Assembly: GCF_006335115.1 (NCBI RefSeq)
Contig: NZ_VDMJ01000024.1
Location: forward strand, 244,852 to 308,851
Source of the DNA: Streptomyces sp. NP160
GTDB taxonomy: Bacteria; Actinomycetota; Actinomycetes; Actinomycetales; Quadrisphaeraceae
DNA length: 64,000 bases
Reading direction: 5' to 3'
The stretch's first letter is position 1. Every line of letters starts with the position of its first letter. A program made the position numbers and the translations under genes. Shown one piece after another: positions 16,378 to 29,825 of the stretch. A model generated the notes under the pieces. It made no database searches. It was not told the DNA's origin and saw only the letters and a program-made list of their open reading frames with translations.

Positions 16378-17556
16378 GTGCTGTTCGTGGGGCTGACCGG
16401 TGGCGTGGGTGCGGGCAAGAGCACGGCGGCCGCCGCGCTGCGCGAGCTGGGCGCGGTGGTGGTGGACGCCGACGCGATCGCCCGCGAGGTGGTCGCCCCC
16501 GGCACCCCCGGGCTGGCCGCCGTCGTCACCGAGTTCGGCGAGGGCGTGCTGGGCGCGGACGGGGCGCTGGACCGTCCGGCGCTGGGCACGGTGGTGTTCG
16601 CCGACCCGCAGCGCCGGCGCGCCCTCGAGGCCATCACGCACCCGCTGGTGCTGGAGCGGACCGAGGCGCTCGTGGCCGCGGCGGTGGAGGCGGACCCGGC
16701 CGCCGTCGTCGTCCACGACATCCCGCTGCTCGTGGAGCTGCGCCGCACCGACCGCTACCACCTGGTGCTGGCCGTCATGGCGGACGAGGAGGTGCGGCTG
16801 CGCCGGCTCGTGCAGGGCCGGGGGATGGACGACGGCGACGCGCGCGCCCGCATCGCGGCGCAGGCCGACGACGACGCCCGCCGCGCCGCGGCCGACGTGC
16901 TCCTGGACGGCTCCGGCTCACCCGAGGACCTGGCCGAGCAGCTGCGGGTGCTCTGGGAGGAGCGGCTGCTGCCGTACGAGGCGGACCTCCGCGCCGGTCG
17001 GCGCGCGCCGCGCCCCGAGCACCCGGTGCTCGTGCCGCCGGACCCGGGGTGGGCGGCCGCGGGGGAGCGCCTCGTCGCCCGGGTGGCGCGGGCCGCCGGG
17101 GAGAGGGCGCTGGACGTGCAGCACACCGGCTCGACGGCCGTGCCGGGGCTGCTGGCGAAGGACTGCATCGACCTGCAGGTGGTCTGCGCCGACCTGGCCT
17201 CGGCGCGGGAGGTGGCCGCCGACCTGCGCGCCGCAGGCCTGGTGGCGGCGCCGGGGGAGTGGTGGGACGAGCCCGTGTCCCGGCGGGGCCAGGGCGACGA
17301 GGCGTACCGGCGAGTGCCGAAGGCGATGGCCTTCGACGCCGATCCCGGGCGCCGGGTGAACTGCCACGTGCGGCACGCCGCCAACCCCGAGGCCCACGAG
17401 GTCCTCGCCTTCCGCGACGCGCTGCGGGTCGACCCGCACGCCCGCGAGGCGTACGCCCTGCTCAAGCGCGGCCTGGCCGCCAGGCACCGCGACGTCGAGG
17501 AGTACGCCGCCGCGAAGACGGACTTCATCGCGGAGGTGCTGTCCCGCTCGTCCTGA
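16378..17556 (+). CDS. coaE: Dephospho-CoA kinase fused to a GrpB domain
   Basis: 392 residues. Residues 1 to about 200 are dephospho-CoA kinase, the last step of CoA synthesis: P-loop [24 protein letters not shown], and the later lid and base-binding segments. Residues about 215-390 are a GrpB/UPF0157 domain ([23 protein letters not shown]), a nucleotidyltransferase-like fold. The same fusion is known in mycobacteria, where the added domain has been proposed to aid folding or regulation. GTG 16378 follows a -10 hexamer by 6 nt. Confidence 0.93.
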   Translation: MLFVGLTGGVGAGKSTAAAALRELGAVVVDADAIAREVVAPGTPGLAAVVTEFGEGVLGADGALDRPALGTVVFADPQRRRALEAITHPLVLERTEALVAAAVEADPAAVVVHDIPLLVELRRTDRYHLVLAVMADEEVRLRRLVQGRGMDDGDARARIAAQADDDARRAAADVLLDGSGSPEDLAEQLRVLWEERLLPYEADLRAGRRAPRPEHPVLVPPDPGWAAAGERLVARVARAAGERALDVQHTGSTAVPGLLAKDCIDLQVVCADLASAREVAADLRAAGLVAAPGEWWDEPVSRRGQGDEAYRRVPKAMAFDADPGRRVNCHVRHAANPEAHEVLAFRDALRVDPHAREAYALLKRGLAARHRDVEEYAAAKTDFIAEVLSRSS

Positions 17557-17612
17557 TCCGGCGCTGGTCGCCGGGAACAGCGGATGTCAGACCCGGCGTT
17601 CAGACTGTCACC

Positions 17613-19715
<2,103 letters not shown>

Positions 19716-19746
19716 CGACCGGCTCGAGGGGTAGGGGACGGCCGTG

Positions 19747-19776
19747 CGGCGCGCACCTGATCGTCTTGGCGCGCCG
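19747..19776 (+). terminator. Possible uvrB terminator hairpin
   Basis: The 8-bp stem cggcgcgc / gcgcgccg has a 14-nt loop, 32 nt after the uvrB stop and before the riboswitch. It is weaker than other terminators here. Confidence 0.35.
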
Positions 19777-19810
19777 TCAGCGGTTGTTCAAGGTACGGTA
19801 AAGAGAACGT

Positions 19811-19945
19811 GAGGGGAGTATCCCTGCGCGCAGGTTCGTCATCACGGTCCTCGGCCCCGCCGAGGACCCGGACCTGCGGCTGACCGGCGAGAGCCGGCAG
19901 TGGGAGAGACCTCCGGTCTTCTCGCGTCGGTCCTGAACCCGGAGG
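19811..19945 (+). ncRNA. yybP-ykoY (Mn2+) riboswitch controlling terC
   Basis: The 5' GAGGGGAGTAT (19811-19821) and TTCGTCATCACGG (around 19835-19847) match the two conserved metal-binding loop regions. A perfect variable hairpin gtcctcgg/ccgaggac follows, then GAGAGACCTCC (19904-19914). P1 would pair GAGG (19811-19814) with CCTC (19910-19913). The same 3' strand can instead pair with CCGGAGGTCTC around the terC ribosome-binding site GGAGG (19941-19945). Ligand-stabilised P1 would therefore free the site, an ON switch. Family knowledge: yybP-ykoY senses Mn2+ and often controls TerC/Alx-type exporters. No rho-type terminator is needed. Confidence 0.82.
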
Positions 19946-19951
19946 TCTCCC

Positions 19952-21001
19952 GTGGACGTTCCCCTCTGGCTGTGGGGTGTCACCCTCGCCGCCATCATCG
20001 GCATGATCGTGTACGACTTCGTCGGGCACGTGCGCACCCCGCACGCCCCCTCGATCCGCGAGGCGGCCATCTGGTCCGCCGCCTACGTCGGCATCGCGAT
20101 CGTCTTCGGCCTGCTGATCCTCGTCTTCTACGGCGGCCAGTACGGCGGTGAGTACTTCGCCGGGTACATCACGGAGAAGGCGCTCAGCGTCGACAACCTC
20201 TTCGTGTTCGTGCTGATCCTCACGAGCTTCGGCGTGCCCCGCGAGTACCAGCAGAAGGTGCTCCTCATCGGCATCGCCATCGCCATCGCCCTGCGCGGCA
20301 TCTTCATCGCCGTCGGCGCGGCCGCCATCCAGAACTTCTCCTGGGTGTTCTGGATCTTCGGCGCCATCCTCATCTACACGGCCATCGCCCAGGTGAGGGC
20401 CCAGAACGACCACGACGAGGAGTACAAGGAGAACGCGGTCCTGCGCTTCACCAAGCGCATCCTGCCGACCACCGACGACTACCACGGCGACAAGTTCACG
20501 ACCAAGGTCGACGGCAAGCGGTTCGTGACGCCGATGCTCGTCGTCATCATCGCCATCGGCACCGCGGACCTGATCTTCGCCGTCGACTCGATCCCCGCGA
20601 TCTTCGGCCTCACGCAGGAGCCGTACCTGGTCTTCGCGGCCAACGCGTTCTCGCTGCTCGGCCTGCGCCAGCTGTACTTCCTCATCGACGGCCTGCTCGA
20701 CCGCCTCGTGTACCTGCACTACGGCCTGGCCGCGATCCTCGCCTTCATCGGCGCCAAGCTGATCATCCACGCCATGCACGAGAACGAGCTGCCCTTCCTC
20801 AACGGCGGTGAGCACATCACCGTCATCCCGGAGATCTCCACGCCCGTGTCGCTAGGGTTCATCGTCGTCGCGCTGGCCGTCACCACGGTGCTGAGCCTGC
20901 GCAAGTCCAAGAAGGACGACGACGCCCAGGCCGACCGTGAGGGGAACACCATGAGCAGCACCACCGGAGCCGGCCCAGGCTCCACCCGCCAGGACGGCTG
21001 A
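19952..21001 (+). CDS. TerC-family membrane protein, copy 1
   Basis: 349 residues with about 9 membrane spans. TerC hallmarks are the acidic intramembrane motifs EKALSVDNLFVF (about 70-81) and ADLIFAVDSIPAIFGLT (about 207-223), where paired Asp residues are thought to bind metal. Family members (Alx, MeeF/MeeY types) export manganese, in some cases to supply secreted metalloenzymes. GTG 19952 is set by GGAGG 6 nt upstream, the site controlled by the preceding riboswitch. The C-terminal 30 residues are polar and of low complexity. Copy 2 follows after 2 bp, so both are almost certainly one transcript. Confidence 0.93.
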   Translation: MDVPLWLWGVTLAAIIGMIVYDFVGHVRTPHAPSIREAAIWSAAYVGIAIVFGLLILVFYGGQYGGEYFAGYITEKALSVDNLFVFVLILTSFGVPREYQQKVLLIGIAIAIALRGIFIAVGAAAIQNFSWVFWIFGAILIYTAIAQVRAQNDHDEEYKENAVLRFTKRILPTTDDYHGDKFTTKVDGKRFVTPMLVVIIAIGTADLIFAVDSIPAIFGLTQEPYLVFAANAFSLLGLRQLYFLIDGLLDRLVYLHYGLAAILAFIGAKLIIHAMHENELPFLNGGEHITVIPEISTPVSLGFIVVALAVTTVLSLRKSKKDDDAQADREGNTMSSTTGAGPGSTRQDG

Positions 21002-21003
21002 GC

Positions 21004-21996
21004 GTGCAGGAGCTGCCGACCTGGTTCGAGGTCGGCACTCTCATCGCGCTCGTGGGGCTGCTGCTCGCCGACCTGCTGGTCGTCGCGCGGCGGCCCCACG
21101 TGCCGTCCACCAAGGAGAGCGCCCTGTGGGTGGGCTTCTACGTGGCCCTCGCCGTCGTCTTCGGCGTGGTCATGCTCGTCATCCCCGGCGGAGGCACCGA
21201 ACCCGCCTCCGAGTTCTTCGCCGGCTGGATCACCGAGTACTCCCTCAGCGTCGACAACCTCTTCGTGTTCGTGATCATCATGTCGAGGTTCGCGGTGCCC
21301 GCGGAGGACCAGCAGAAGGTCCTCATGGTGGGCATCCTCATCGCCCTCGTCCTGCGGGGGATCTTCATCCTGCTCGGCGCCGCCGTCATCGAGCGGTTCA
21401 GCTGGGTCTTCTACATCTTCGGCGCGTTCCTCATCTACACCGCGGTCAAGCTGGTGCTCGACAGGAACGAGGACGAGGAGTACGAGGACAACGCCCTCAT
21501 CCGCAGGATGCGCAAGGTGCTGCCGCTCACCGAGCACTACGACGGGGCGAAGGTCCGCACCGTGGTGGACGGCAAGAAGCTGTTCACCCCGATGGTCATC
21601 GTCTTCTTCGCCATCGGCAGCACCGACCTGCTGTTCGCGCTCGACTCGATCCCGGCCATCTTCGGCCTCACCGAGGACCCGTTCCTCGTCTACACCGCCA
21701 ACATCTTCGCGCTCATGGGGCTGCGGCAGCTGTACTTCCTGCTGGGAGGTCTGCTGGACCGGCTCGTCTACCTCTCGATCGGTCTGGCGGTGGTGCTCGG
21801 CGGCATCGGCGTGAAGCTGGTGCTCGAGGCGCTGCACACCAACGAGCTGCCGTTCCTCAACGGCGGGGAGCCGTTCGAGTGGGCGCCGGAGGTCCCGATC
21901 TGGGTCTCCCTGGTGTTCATCGTGGCCGTGCTGCTCGTGACGACGGTCGCCAGCCTGCTGCGCAGCCGCCAGCTGGAGCGCCGCGGTCAGGCCTGA
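21004..21996 (+). CDS. TerC-family membrane protein, copy 2
   Basis: 330 residues with the same fold and motifs as the gene just before it (TEYSLSVDNLFVF, TDLLFALDSIPAIFGLTEDP), but clearly diverged in loops and ends, so the duplication is old. The GTG start lies 2 bp after the upstream stop, with AGGA about 10 nt upstream. Two unlike TerC proteins under one Mn2+ riboswitch could form a hetero-oligomer or differ in metal or affinity; sequence alone does not tell. Confidence 0.92.
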   Translation: MQELPTWFEVGTLIALVGLLLADLLVVARRPHVPSTKESALWVGFYVALAVVFGVVMLVIPGGGTEPASEFFAGWITEYSLSVDNLFVFVIIMSRFAVPAEDQQKVLMVGILIALVLRGIFILLGAAVIERFSWVFYIFGAFLIYTAVKLVLDRNEDEEYEDNALIRRMRKVLPLTEHYDGAKVRTVVDGKKLFTPMVIVFFAIGSTDLLFALDSIPAIFGLTEDPFLVYTANIFALMGLRQLYFLLGGLLDRLVYLSIGLAVVLGGIGVKLVLEALHTNELPFLNGGEPFEWAPEVPIWVSLVFIVAVLLVTTVASLLRSRQLERRGQA

Positions 21997-22019
21997 GGCC
22001 CGGCCGCCGCGAGGCGCCT

Positions 22020-22056
22020 CGAGGCCGCCGCCCCCTCACCGGGGGCGGCGGCCTCG
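22020..22056. terminator. Hairpin between terC and the MBL gene
   Basis: A perfect 16-bp stem cgaggccgccgccccc / gggggcggcggcctcg with a 5-nt loop, between convergent genes, so it can work in both directions. Confidence 0.8.
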
Positions 22057-22074
22057 TCGCACCACCGTCCGGCG

Positions 22075-22716
22075 TCACCAGCCGCGGGCGCGGTACTCCC
22101 CGAGGCGCGGACGCTCGGCGCCGATCGTGGTGGTCTCGCCGTGGCCGGGGTGGACGACGGTGCTGTCGGGCAGGACGGCGAAGACCCGCGCCTCCAGGTC
22201 GTCCACGAGCGAGGTGAAGTCCTGCGGCGACCACGTCTTCCCGGGGCCGCCGGGGAACAGCGAGTCACCCGTGAACAGGTGCGCGACCTCCCCGTCGGGA
22301 CCCGCCAGCGCGCCGGCGGGCAGGAGCAGCGCCACCGACCCCGGCGTGTGGCCGCGCAGCGCGGTGACCCCCAGCTCCTGCTCGCCGACCCTGACGACGT
22401 CGCCGTGCCGCAGACGGCGGTCGGGCGCCAGCGGCAGCGCGTCAGCGTCGTCGTCGCCGGCGGCCGTGGTGGCTCCGGTGGCGTCCGCGAAGCGCACCAG
22501 CGCGCCGGTGTGGTCGTCGTGGCGGTGCGTCGTGACCACCAGGCCCGCGCCGCGCCGCGTCGCGGGCAGCGCCTCCTCCAGCAGCGCGAGGAGGCGCTCC
22601 GGCTGCGCGGCGGCGTCGACGAGCAGCCACGAGCCGCTGCCCTGCGGGCCGGCGTCCGCCAGGAGGTAGCAGCGGTTGTCCATCGGTCCCACCGAGACCG
22701 TCCGCAGGTCCAGCAT
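22075..22716 (-). CDS. Metallo-beta-lactamase-fold hydrolase (glyoxalase II-like)
   Basis: 213 residues. The Zn-binding motif THRHDDH (HxHxDH) lies near residues 62-68, with GHTPGS (third histidine), FTGDSLFPGG (bridging aspartate) and a final VHPGHG. The short form resembles the conserved actinobacterial hydrolases encoded beside uvrA; hydroxyacylglutathione hydrolase is a frequent but unproven label. Its ATG overlaps the GH15 stop as TGATG, so the two are translationally coupled. Substrate unknown; thioester or lactone cleavage is possible. Confidence 0.85.
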   Translation of the reverse strand: MLDLRTVSVGPMDNRCYLLADAGPQGSGSWLLVDAAAQPERLLALLEEALPATRRGAGLVVTTHRHDDHTGALVRFADATGATTAAGDDDADALPLAPDRRLRHGDVVRVGEQELGVTALRGHTPGSVALLLPAGALAGPDGEVAHLFTGDSLFPGGPGKTWSPQDFTSLVDDLEARVFAVLPDSTVVHPGHGETTTIGAERPRLGEYRARGW

Positions 22717-24638
22717 CAGCGCTCCAGCTCCTGTCCGTCGGGTGCTCCCACCCGCTCGTCGGCGGCGGCCAGCGCGTCGGCCGCCCTGACCAGGGCCAGG
22801 TGCGAGAGGGCCTGGGGAGTGTTGCCCAGCTGGTGGCCGCCGCGCACGTCGTACTCCTCGGAGAGCAGGCCGACGTCGTTGCGCAGGCCGAGCAGCCGGC
22901 GCATCAGCGCGTGGCCGTCGGCGGTGCGTCCGCTGCGGGCGTACTGCTCCACCAGCCAGAACGAGCACGCGAGGAACGGGTGCTCACCGGGCGGGAGCCC
23001 GTCGGAGGAGGCCTCGGTGCGGTAGCGCAGCACCAGCCCGTCGGGCATGAGGTCGGACTCGATGGCGGCGACGGTGGCGAGCACGGCCGGGTGGTCGGGC
23101 TCGACGAAGCCGACCTGCGGGAGCTGCAGCAGCGAGGCGTCCACCTCGCGGCTGCCGTAGTGCTGCACGAAGCAGCCGCGCTGACGGTCGACCCCGTGCT
23201 CGAGCACCTCGGCGCGCACCTGGTCCCGCAGCGACTCCCACTGGTCCGCCGGGCCGTCGAGGCCCTTCTCCCGCACGGCCCGCACCCCGCGGTCCAGCGC
23301 GGCCCAGACCATCACCCGCGAGTGCACGTAGTACTGCTCCGGCCCGCGCATCTCCCAGATGCCGGAGTCCTTGCGGCTGCTGTGCGCCACCACGAAGTCC
23401 AGCAGGGCCCGCTGCATCGGCCAGGAGAACTCGTCCTCGGGCAGGCCGGCCCGGCGCGCTGCGTCCAGGGCCACCATGACCTCTCCCAGGACGTCCGCCT
23501 GGTACTGGTCCACAGCGCCGTTCCCGATGCGCACCGGCTTCGCCCCTCCGAAGCCGGGCAGGTGGTCGAGCTCGCGCTCGGGCAGGTCCCGGGCGCCGTC
23601 GACGGCGTACATGATCTGCACGTCCTCGGGGTCGCCGGCGATGGCGCGCAGCAGCCAGCCGCGCCACTCCCGGGCCTCCTCCGTGTAGTCGTGCTCCAGC
23701 AGCGCCTCCAGCGTCAGCGCCGCGTCGCGCAGCCAGCAGTACCGGTAGTCCCAGTTCCGGGTGCCGCCGGGCATCTCCGGCAGCGACGTCGTGGCGGCCG
23801 CCACGATGCCGCCGGTGTCCTCGTGGGTCAGGGCGCGCAGCACGAGCAGCGACCGCACCACCGCCGCGGCGTAGGGCCCCTGCGCCGCGGGGCCGTCACC
23901 GCGCGCGGCCCACCCCTCCCACCACCGGCGGGTGCTCTCCAGGCGGTGGCTGACCTCCATCGGGGCCGGGGGCTCGCGATGGGAGGGGTACCAGGTGAGG
24001 ACGGTGTCGACCACCTCCCCGGCGGACACCTTGATCTTGCCCGTGTGCGTGCGCCCCTCGGCCCTGGGGAGCTTGCCGGTCGTGCGCAGCAGCACGGCGT
24101 CCGGACCGGCGCTGGCCAGCAGGCCCTTGGCGGCGTCGCCCTTGCCGCCCACGCGGCGCACCCAGGGCACCACGGCCCCGTAGCCGAAGCGGATCACCAG
24201 CTCCTGGCGCAGCTCCACGCGGCCGGCCACCCCGACCACGCGGCGCACCAGGTCGGCGCGGCGGTCTCCCATGGGCATGGCGTCGACGACGTCCACCACG
24301 CCGCCGTCGTCCAGGGTCCAGCGGGTCCGCAGCAGGAACGAGTCGCCCTCGTAGGCGCGCTCCACCGACACCACCGCCGGCCCGTCCTCCGGGGGCGCGA
24401 TGGTCCAGTGCCCGTGCTCGCGGGTGCCGAGCAGCGCCGCGAACGCGGCGGGGGAGTCGAAGCGCGGCAGGCACATCCAGTCGACGGACCCGCGGCGGCT
24501 GACCAGCGCCGCGGTGTGGCAGTCGCCGACGAGCGCGTAGTCCTCGACCTGCTGGCCGGGCTGCTCGTCGGGCTGCTCGTCGGGCTGCTGGTCAGGCTGC
24601 TGGTCGGCGGGGGTCGCGGGCACGGCGCCATCGTGCAC
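22716..24638 (-). CDS. GH15 family glycosidase (trehalase/glucoamylase-like)
   Basis: About 640 residues. After a low-complexity QQPD/QPDE linker (about 12-30) comes the N-terminal beta-sandwich ([34 protein letters not shown]), then the (alpha/alpha)6 barrel: [19 protein letters not shown], the general-acid region SGIWEMRG and the base region [11 protein letters not shown]. Known members hydrolyse trehalose or alpha-glucans by inversion and release glucose; actinobacterial trehalases of this type exist. No signal peptide, so cytosolic. GTG 24638 or in-frame GTG 24623 could be the start; neither has a good ribosome-binding site. First of a two-gene unit with the MBL gene and divergent from the G6PDH paralogue. 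Confidence 0.88.
   Translation of the reverse strand: MHDGAVPATPADQQPDQQPDEQPDEQPGQQVEDYALVGDCHTAALVSRRGSVDWMCLPRFDSPAAFAALLGTREHGHWTIAPPEDGPAVVSVERAYEGDSFLLRTRWTLDDGGVVDVVDAMPMGDRRADLVRRVVGVAGRVELRQELVIRFGYGAVVPWVRRVGGKGDAAKGLLASAGPDAVLLRTTGKLPRAEGRTHTGKIKVSAGEVVDTVLTWYPSHREPPAPMEVSHRLESTRRWWEGWAARGDGPAAQGPYAAAVVRSLLVLRALTHEDTGGIVAAATTSLPEMPGGTRNWDYRYCWLRDAALTLEALLEHDYTEEAREWRGWLLRAIAGDPEDVQIMYAVDGARDLPERELDHLPGFGGAKPVRIGNGAVDQYQADVLGEVMVALDAARRAGLPEDEFSWPMQRALLDFVVAHSSRKDSGIWEMRGPEQYYVHSRVMVWAALDRGVRAVREKGLDGPADQWESLRDQVRAEVLEHGVDRQRGCFVQHYGSREVDASLLQLPQVGFVEPDHPAVLATVAAIESDLMPDGLVLRYRTEASSDGLPPGEHPFLACSFWLVEQYARSGRTADGHALMRRLLGLRNDVGLLSEEYDVRGGHQLGNTPQALSHLALVRAADALAAADERVGAPDGQELER
24547..24606. 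repeat. Tandem 12-bp repeat inside the GH15 N-terminus
   Basis: The unit ggctgctcgtcg, or close variants, is repeated four times in a row from 24559 to 24606, preceded by a degenerate fifth copy at 24547. It encodes the QQPD/QPDE linker. Such units can change copy number by slippage and so alter linker length. Confidence 0.8.
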
Positions 24639-24668
24639 CTGACCACGATCTTCGGCAGGCTGAGCGCC

Positions 24669-26213
24669 GTGAGCGCGCACGAGGAGACGGCGACCGGCGG
24701 CACCGAGAGCGGCCGCGGCGGCAGCGGCGGCCCGGAGCAGCCCGGCGGCGGCGGTCACGGCGCCGCCGGTGAGCGCGGCCACACCGGCGGGGACCCGGTG
24801 GCCACCCTGCTCGTGCTGGGCGCCAGCGGCGACCTCGCCTCCCGCCTGCTGCTGCCCGGCCTCGCGCGGCTGCTCGTCTCCGACCGCAACGAGGACCCGG
24901 GCCACGGCCACGGCTCGTCGCTGCAGCTGGTGGGCGCCGGCTCGGAGGACTGGGACGACGACCGGTGGCGCGAGGTGGTCACGAAGGCCTTCGCCGACGC
25001 GGAGGGCCACGAGGACGCCGACCGCCCCGACGGGTGGGAGGCCGCGTGCGCCGTCCGTGACGCCAGCCGCTACCAGCAGGTGGACGTCACCGACCCCGAC
25101 GCCCTCAACGACCTGCTCCACTCCTGCACGGCGCCCGTCGCGGTCTACTTCGCACTGCCGCCGGCCATCACCGCGAAGGCCTGCGAGAACCTCGTCGGCA
25201 AGGAGCTCCCCGAGAGCACGCGCCTGGTCATGGAGAAGCCCTTCGGCTCCGACGAGGCCTCCGCCCACCACCTCAACGAGGTGGTGGCCCGGCTGGTCCC
25301 GGAGGAGCACGTCCACCGGGTGGACCACTTCCTGGGCACCTCGGCGGTGCTGAACGTCTTCGGCGTCCGCTTCGCCAACCGCCTCTTCGAGCCCACCTGG
25401 AACGCCGGGCACGTCGAGCGCGTGGACGTCGTCTACGACGAGGACCTGGGCCTGGAGGGCCGCGCGCGGTACTACGACAGGGCCGGTGCGCTCAAGGACA
25501 TGATCCAGAGCCACCTCCTGCAGGTGCTCGCGGTGCTCGCCATGGACGCCCCCGCCAGCCTCGACGAGCGGGAGTTCCGCGACCGCAAGGCGCAGGTGCT
25601 GCGCGCCACCCGCCTGGCCGGCACGCCGGCCGAGGCCAGCCGCCGCGCCGTCTACACGGCCGGGCGCATGGGCGACCGGGACCTGCCGGACTACCAGGCC
25701 GAAGACGGCGTCGACCCCTCGCGCCAGACGGAGACCCTGGCCGAGGTCGTGCTGCACATCGACACCTGGCGCTGGGCGGGCGTGCCCTTCCGCCTGCGCT
25801 CCGGGAAGGGGCTGGGACGGGCTCGCAAGGAGGCCGTCATCACCTTCAAGCCGGTGCCGCACCTCATGGGCGGGCTGCGCGGGCAGGCCCGCCCCACCCG
25901 CCTGCGGCTCTCCTTCAAGCCCGGGACCATCAACCTCGACCTGACGGTGAACGCCGAGGGCGACCCGTTCGACCTCGAGGACGCCACGCTGGCGGCGCAG
26001 CTGGGCGACTCCCAGCTGCCCGCCTACGGCGAGGTCCTCGCCGGCGTGCTCGACGGCGACCCCCTGCTGTCGGTGCGCGGCGACACCGCCGAGGACTGCT
26101 GGCGCATCCTCGCGCCCGTCATCGCCGCCTGGGAGGCCGACGAGGTGCCGCTGGAGACCTACCCGGCGGGCAGCGGGGGCCCGGAGCCCACGCAGGCCTT
26201 CCCCGCCGTCTGA
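24669..26213 (+). CDS. Atypical glucose-6-phosphate dehydrogenase paralogue
   Basis: 514 residues. The NADP fold ([18 protein letters not shown]) and the G6PDH C-terminal domain are clear. However the active-site motif RIDHYLGKE of true G6PDH is [10 protein letters not shown] here (about 218-227): Asp and His remain but the substrate-phosphate lysine is Thr. The lysine after GDLA is also gone (GDLASR). The catalytic-base histidine is kept in MIQSHLLQ. A canonical zwf lies at 47456-49009. Phosphate recognition is thus probably altered; the enzyme may use an unphosphorylated or different sugar. GTG 24669 is uncertain; the first 40 residues are Gly/Glu-rich. It diverges from the GH15 gene with about 30 bp between. 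Confidence 0.85.
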   Translation: MSAHEETATGGTESGRGGSGGPEQPGGGGHGAAGERGHTGGDPVATLLVLGASGDLASRLLLPGLARLLVSDRNEDPGHGHGSSLQLVGAGSEDWDDDRWREVVTKAFADAEGHEDADRPDGWEAACAVRDASRYQQVDVTDPDALNDLLHSCTAPVAVYFALPPAITAKACENLVGKELPESTRLVMEKPFGSDEASAHHLNEVVARLVPEEHVHRVDHFLGTSAVLNVFGVRFANRLFEPTWNAGHVERVDVVYDEDLGLEGRARYYDRAGALKDMIQSHLLQVLAVLAMDAPASLDEREFRDRKAQVLRATRLAGTPAEASRRAVYTAGRMGDRDLPDYQAEDGVDPSRQTETLAEVVLHIDTWRWAGVPFRLRSGKGLGRARKEAVITFKPVPHLMGGLRGQARPTRLRLSFKPGTINLDLTVNAEGDPFDLEDATLAAQLGDSQLPAYGEVLAGVLDGDPLLSVRGDTAEDCWRILAPVIAAWEADEVPLETYPAGSGGPEPTQAFPAV

Positions 26214-26296
26214 CCGCAGCCGCGCGGCGACCCGGGGAGGGTGTGACCCGGGTCGCCCGCTGACGCTCGCTCGGTCGCGCTGTCGGTGGCGCGACC

Positions 26297-26302
26297 TACA
26301 GT
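26297..26302 (+). promoter_or_regulatory. -10 element of uvrA (TACAGT)
   Basis: TACAGT ends 8 nt before GTG 26311; no Shine-Dalgarno sequence is present. This supports the GTG rather than the in-frame TTG at 26302, which overlaps the hexamer. The rest of the 97-bp gap shows no LexA box. Confidence 0.45.
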
Positions 26303-26310
26303 TGACACCC

Positions 26311-29258
<2,948 letters not shown>

Positions 29259-29262
<4 letters not shown>

Positions 29263-29825
29263 CGACGGAACCGCAGACCGCCGAGTCCCGCCCCGCCATG
29301 ACCGAGCCCTCCTCGTCCGGACCGGTCGGGAGCGCCACCGCGCGCGTGCTGCCGTGCTCGCGGCGCGCCCTGCTCGCCAGGGCCGGAGCCGGCGGCGCCG
29401 TGCTCGGCGCGGCCGGCCTGCTCGCCGCCTGCGGAGGCACCGGCGAGCCCGCCGGCACCTCGGGAGGCGGGGAGGGCTCGGCCTCGGGCTCGGGCAGCTC
29501 GAGCGCCGCGGGAGGCAGCGGCTCGGGCTCGGGCGCGGGCGTGCCCGCCTCGGAGGTGCCCGAGGGCACCGCGGTCGTCGTGGAGGTCGGTGGCGAGGAG
29601 GTCGTGCTGGCCCAGCCCAGCGCGGGTCAGTACGTCGCCTACTCCGCGGTGTGCACCCACGCCGGCGGCATCGTCCAGGCCGACCAGGGCACCGAGGTCC
29701 GCTGCCCGCTGCACGGCAGCGTCTTCGACGCCGCTGACGACGGCGCCGTCACGCAGGGGCCGGCCACCTCGCCGCTGCCCCCCAAGACCGTGGCCCTGGA
29801 GGGCGACCAGCTCGTCGTCAGCTGA
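29259..29825 (+). CDS. Rieske [2Fe-2S] protein, Tat-exported lipoprotein
   Basis: 188 residues. A twin-arginine sequence ([11 protein letters not shown], Arg 35-36) precedes a hydrophobic stretch and lipobox LLAAC with Cys 58, which points to Tat export and membrane anchoring after cofactor insertion. A Gly/Ser linker (about 60-95) leads to a small Rieske domain with CTHAGG and CPLHGSVFD, the two Cys-His pairs. Such proteins are probable extracytoplasmic electron carriers; the partner is unknown. Its ATG overlaps the uvrA stop (ATGA). It converges with the beta-propeller gene and overlaps its end by 8 bp, leaving no room for a terminator. Confidence 0.88.

Noticed and set aside
17557-17612. 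LexA/SOS box before uvrB (also looked for before uvrA and uvrC)
   Set aside because: No TCGAAC-N4-GTTCGA-like sequence seen; the repeated TCAGAC near uvrB does not fit.
22716-26213. Recently acquired genomic island at GH15 and the G6PDH paralogue
   Set aside because: Base composition and codon use match neighbours; no integrase, repeats or tRNA boundary.
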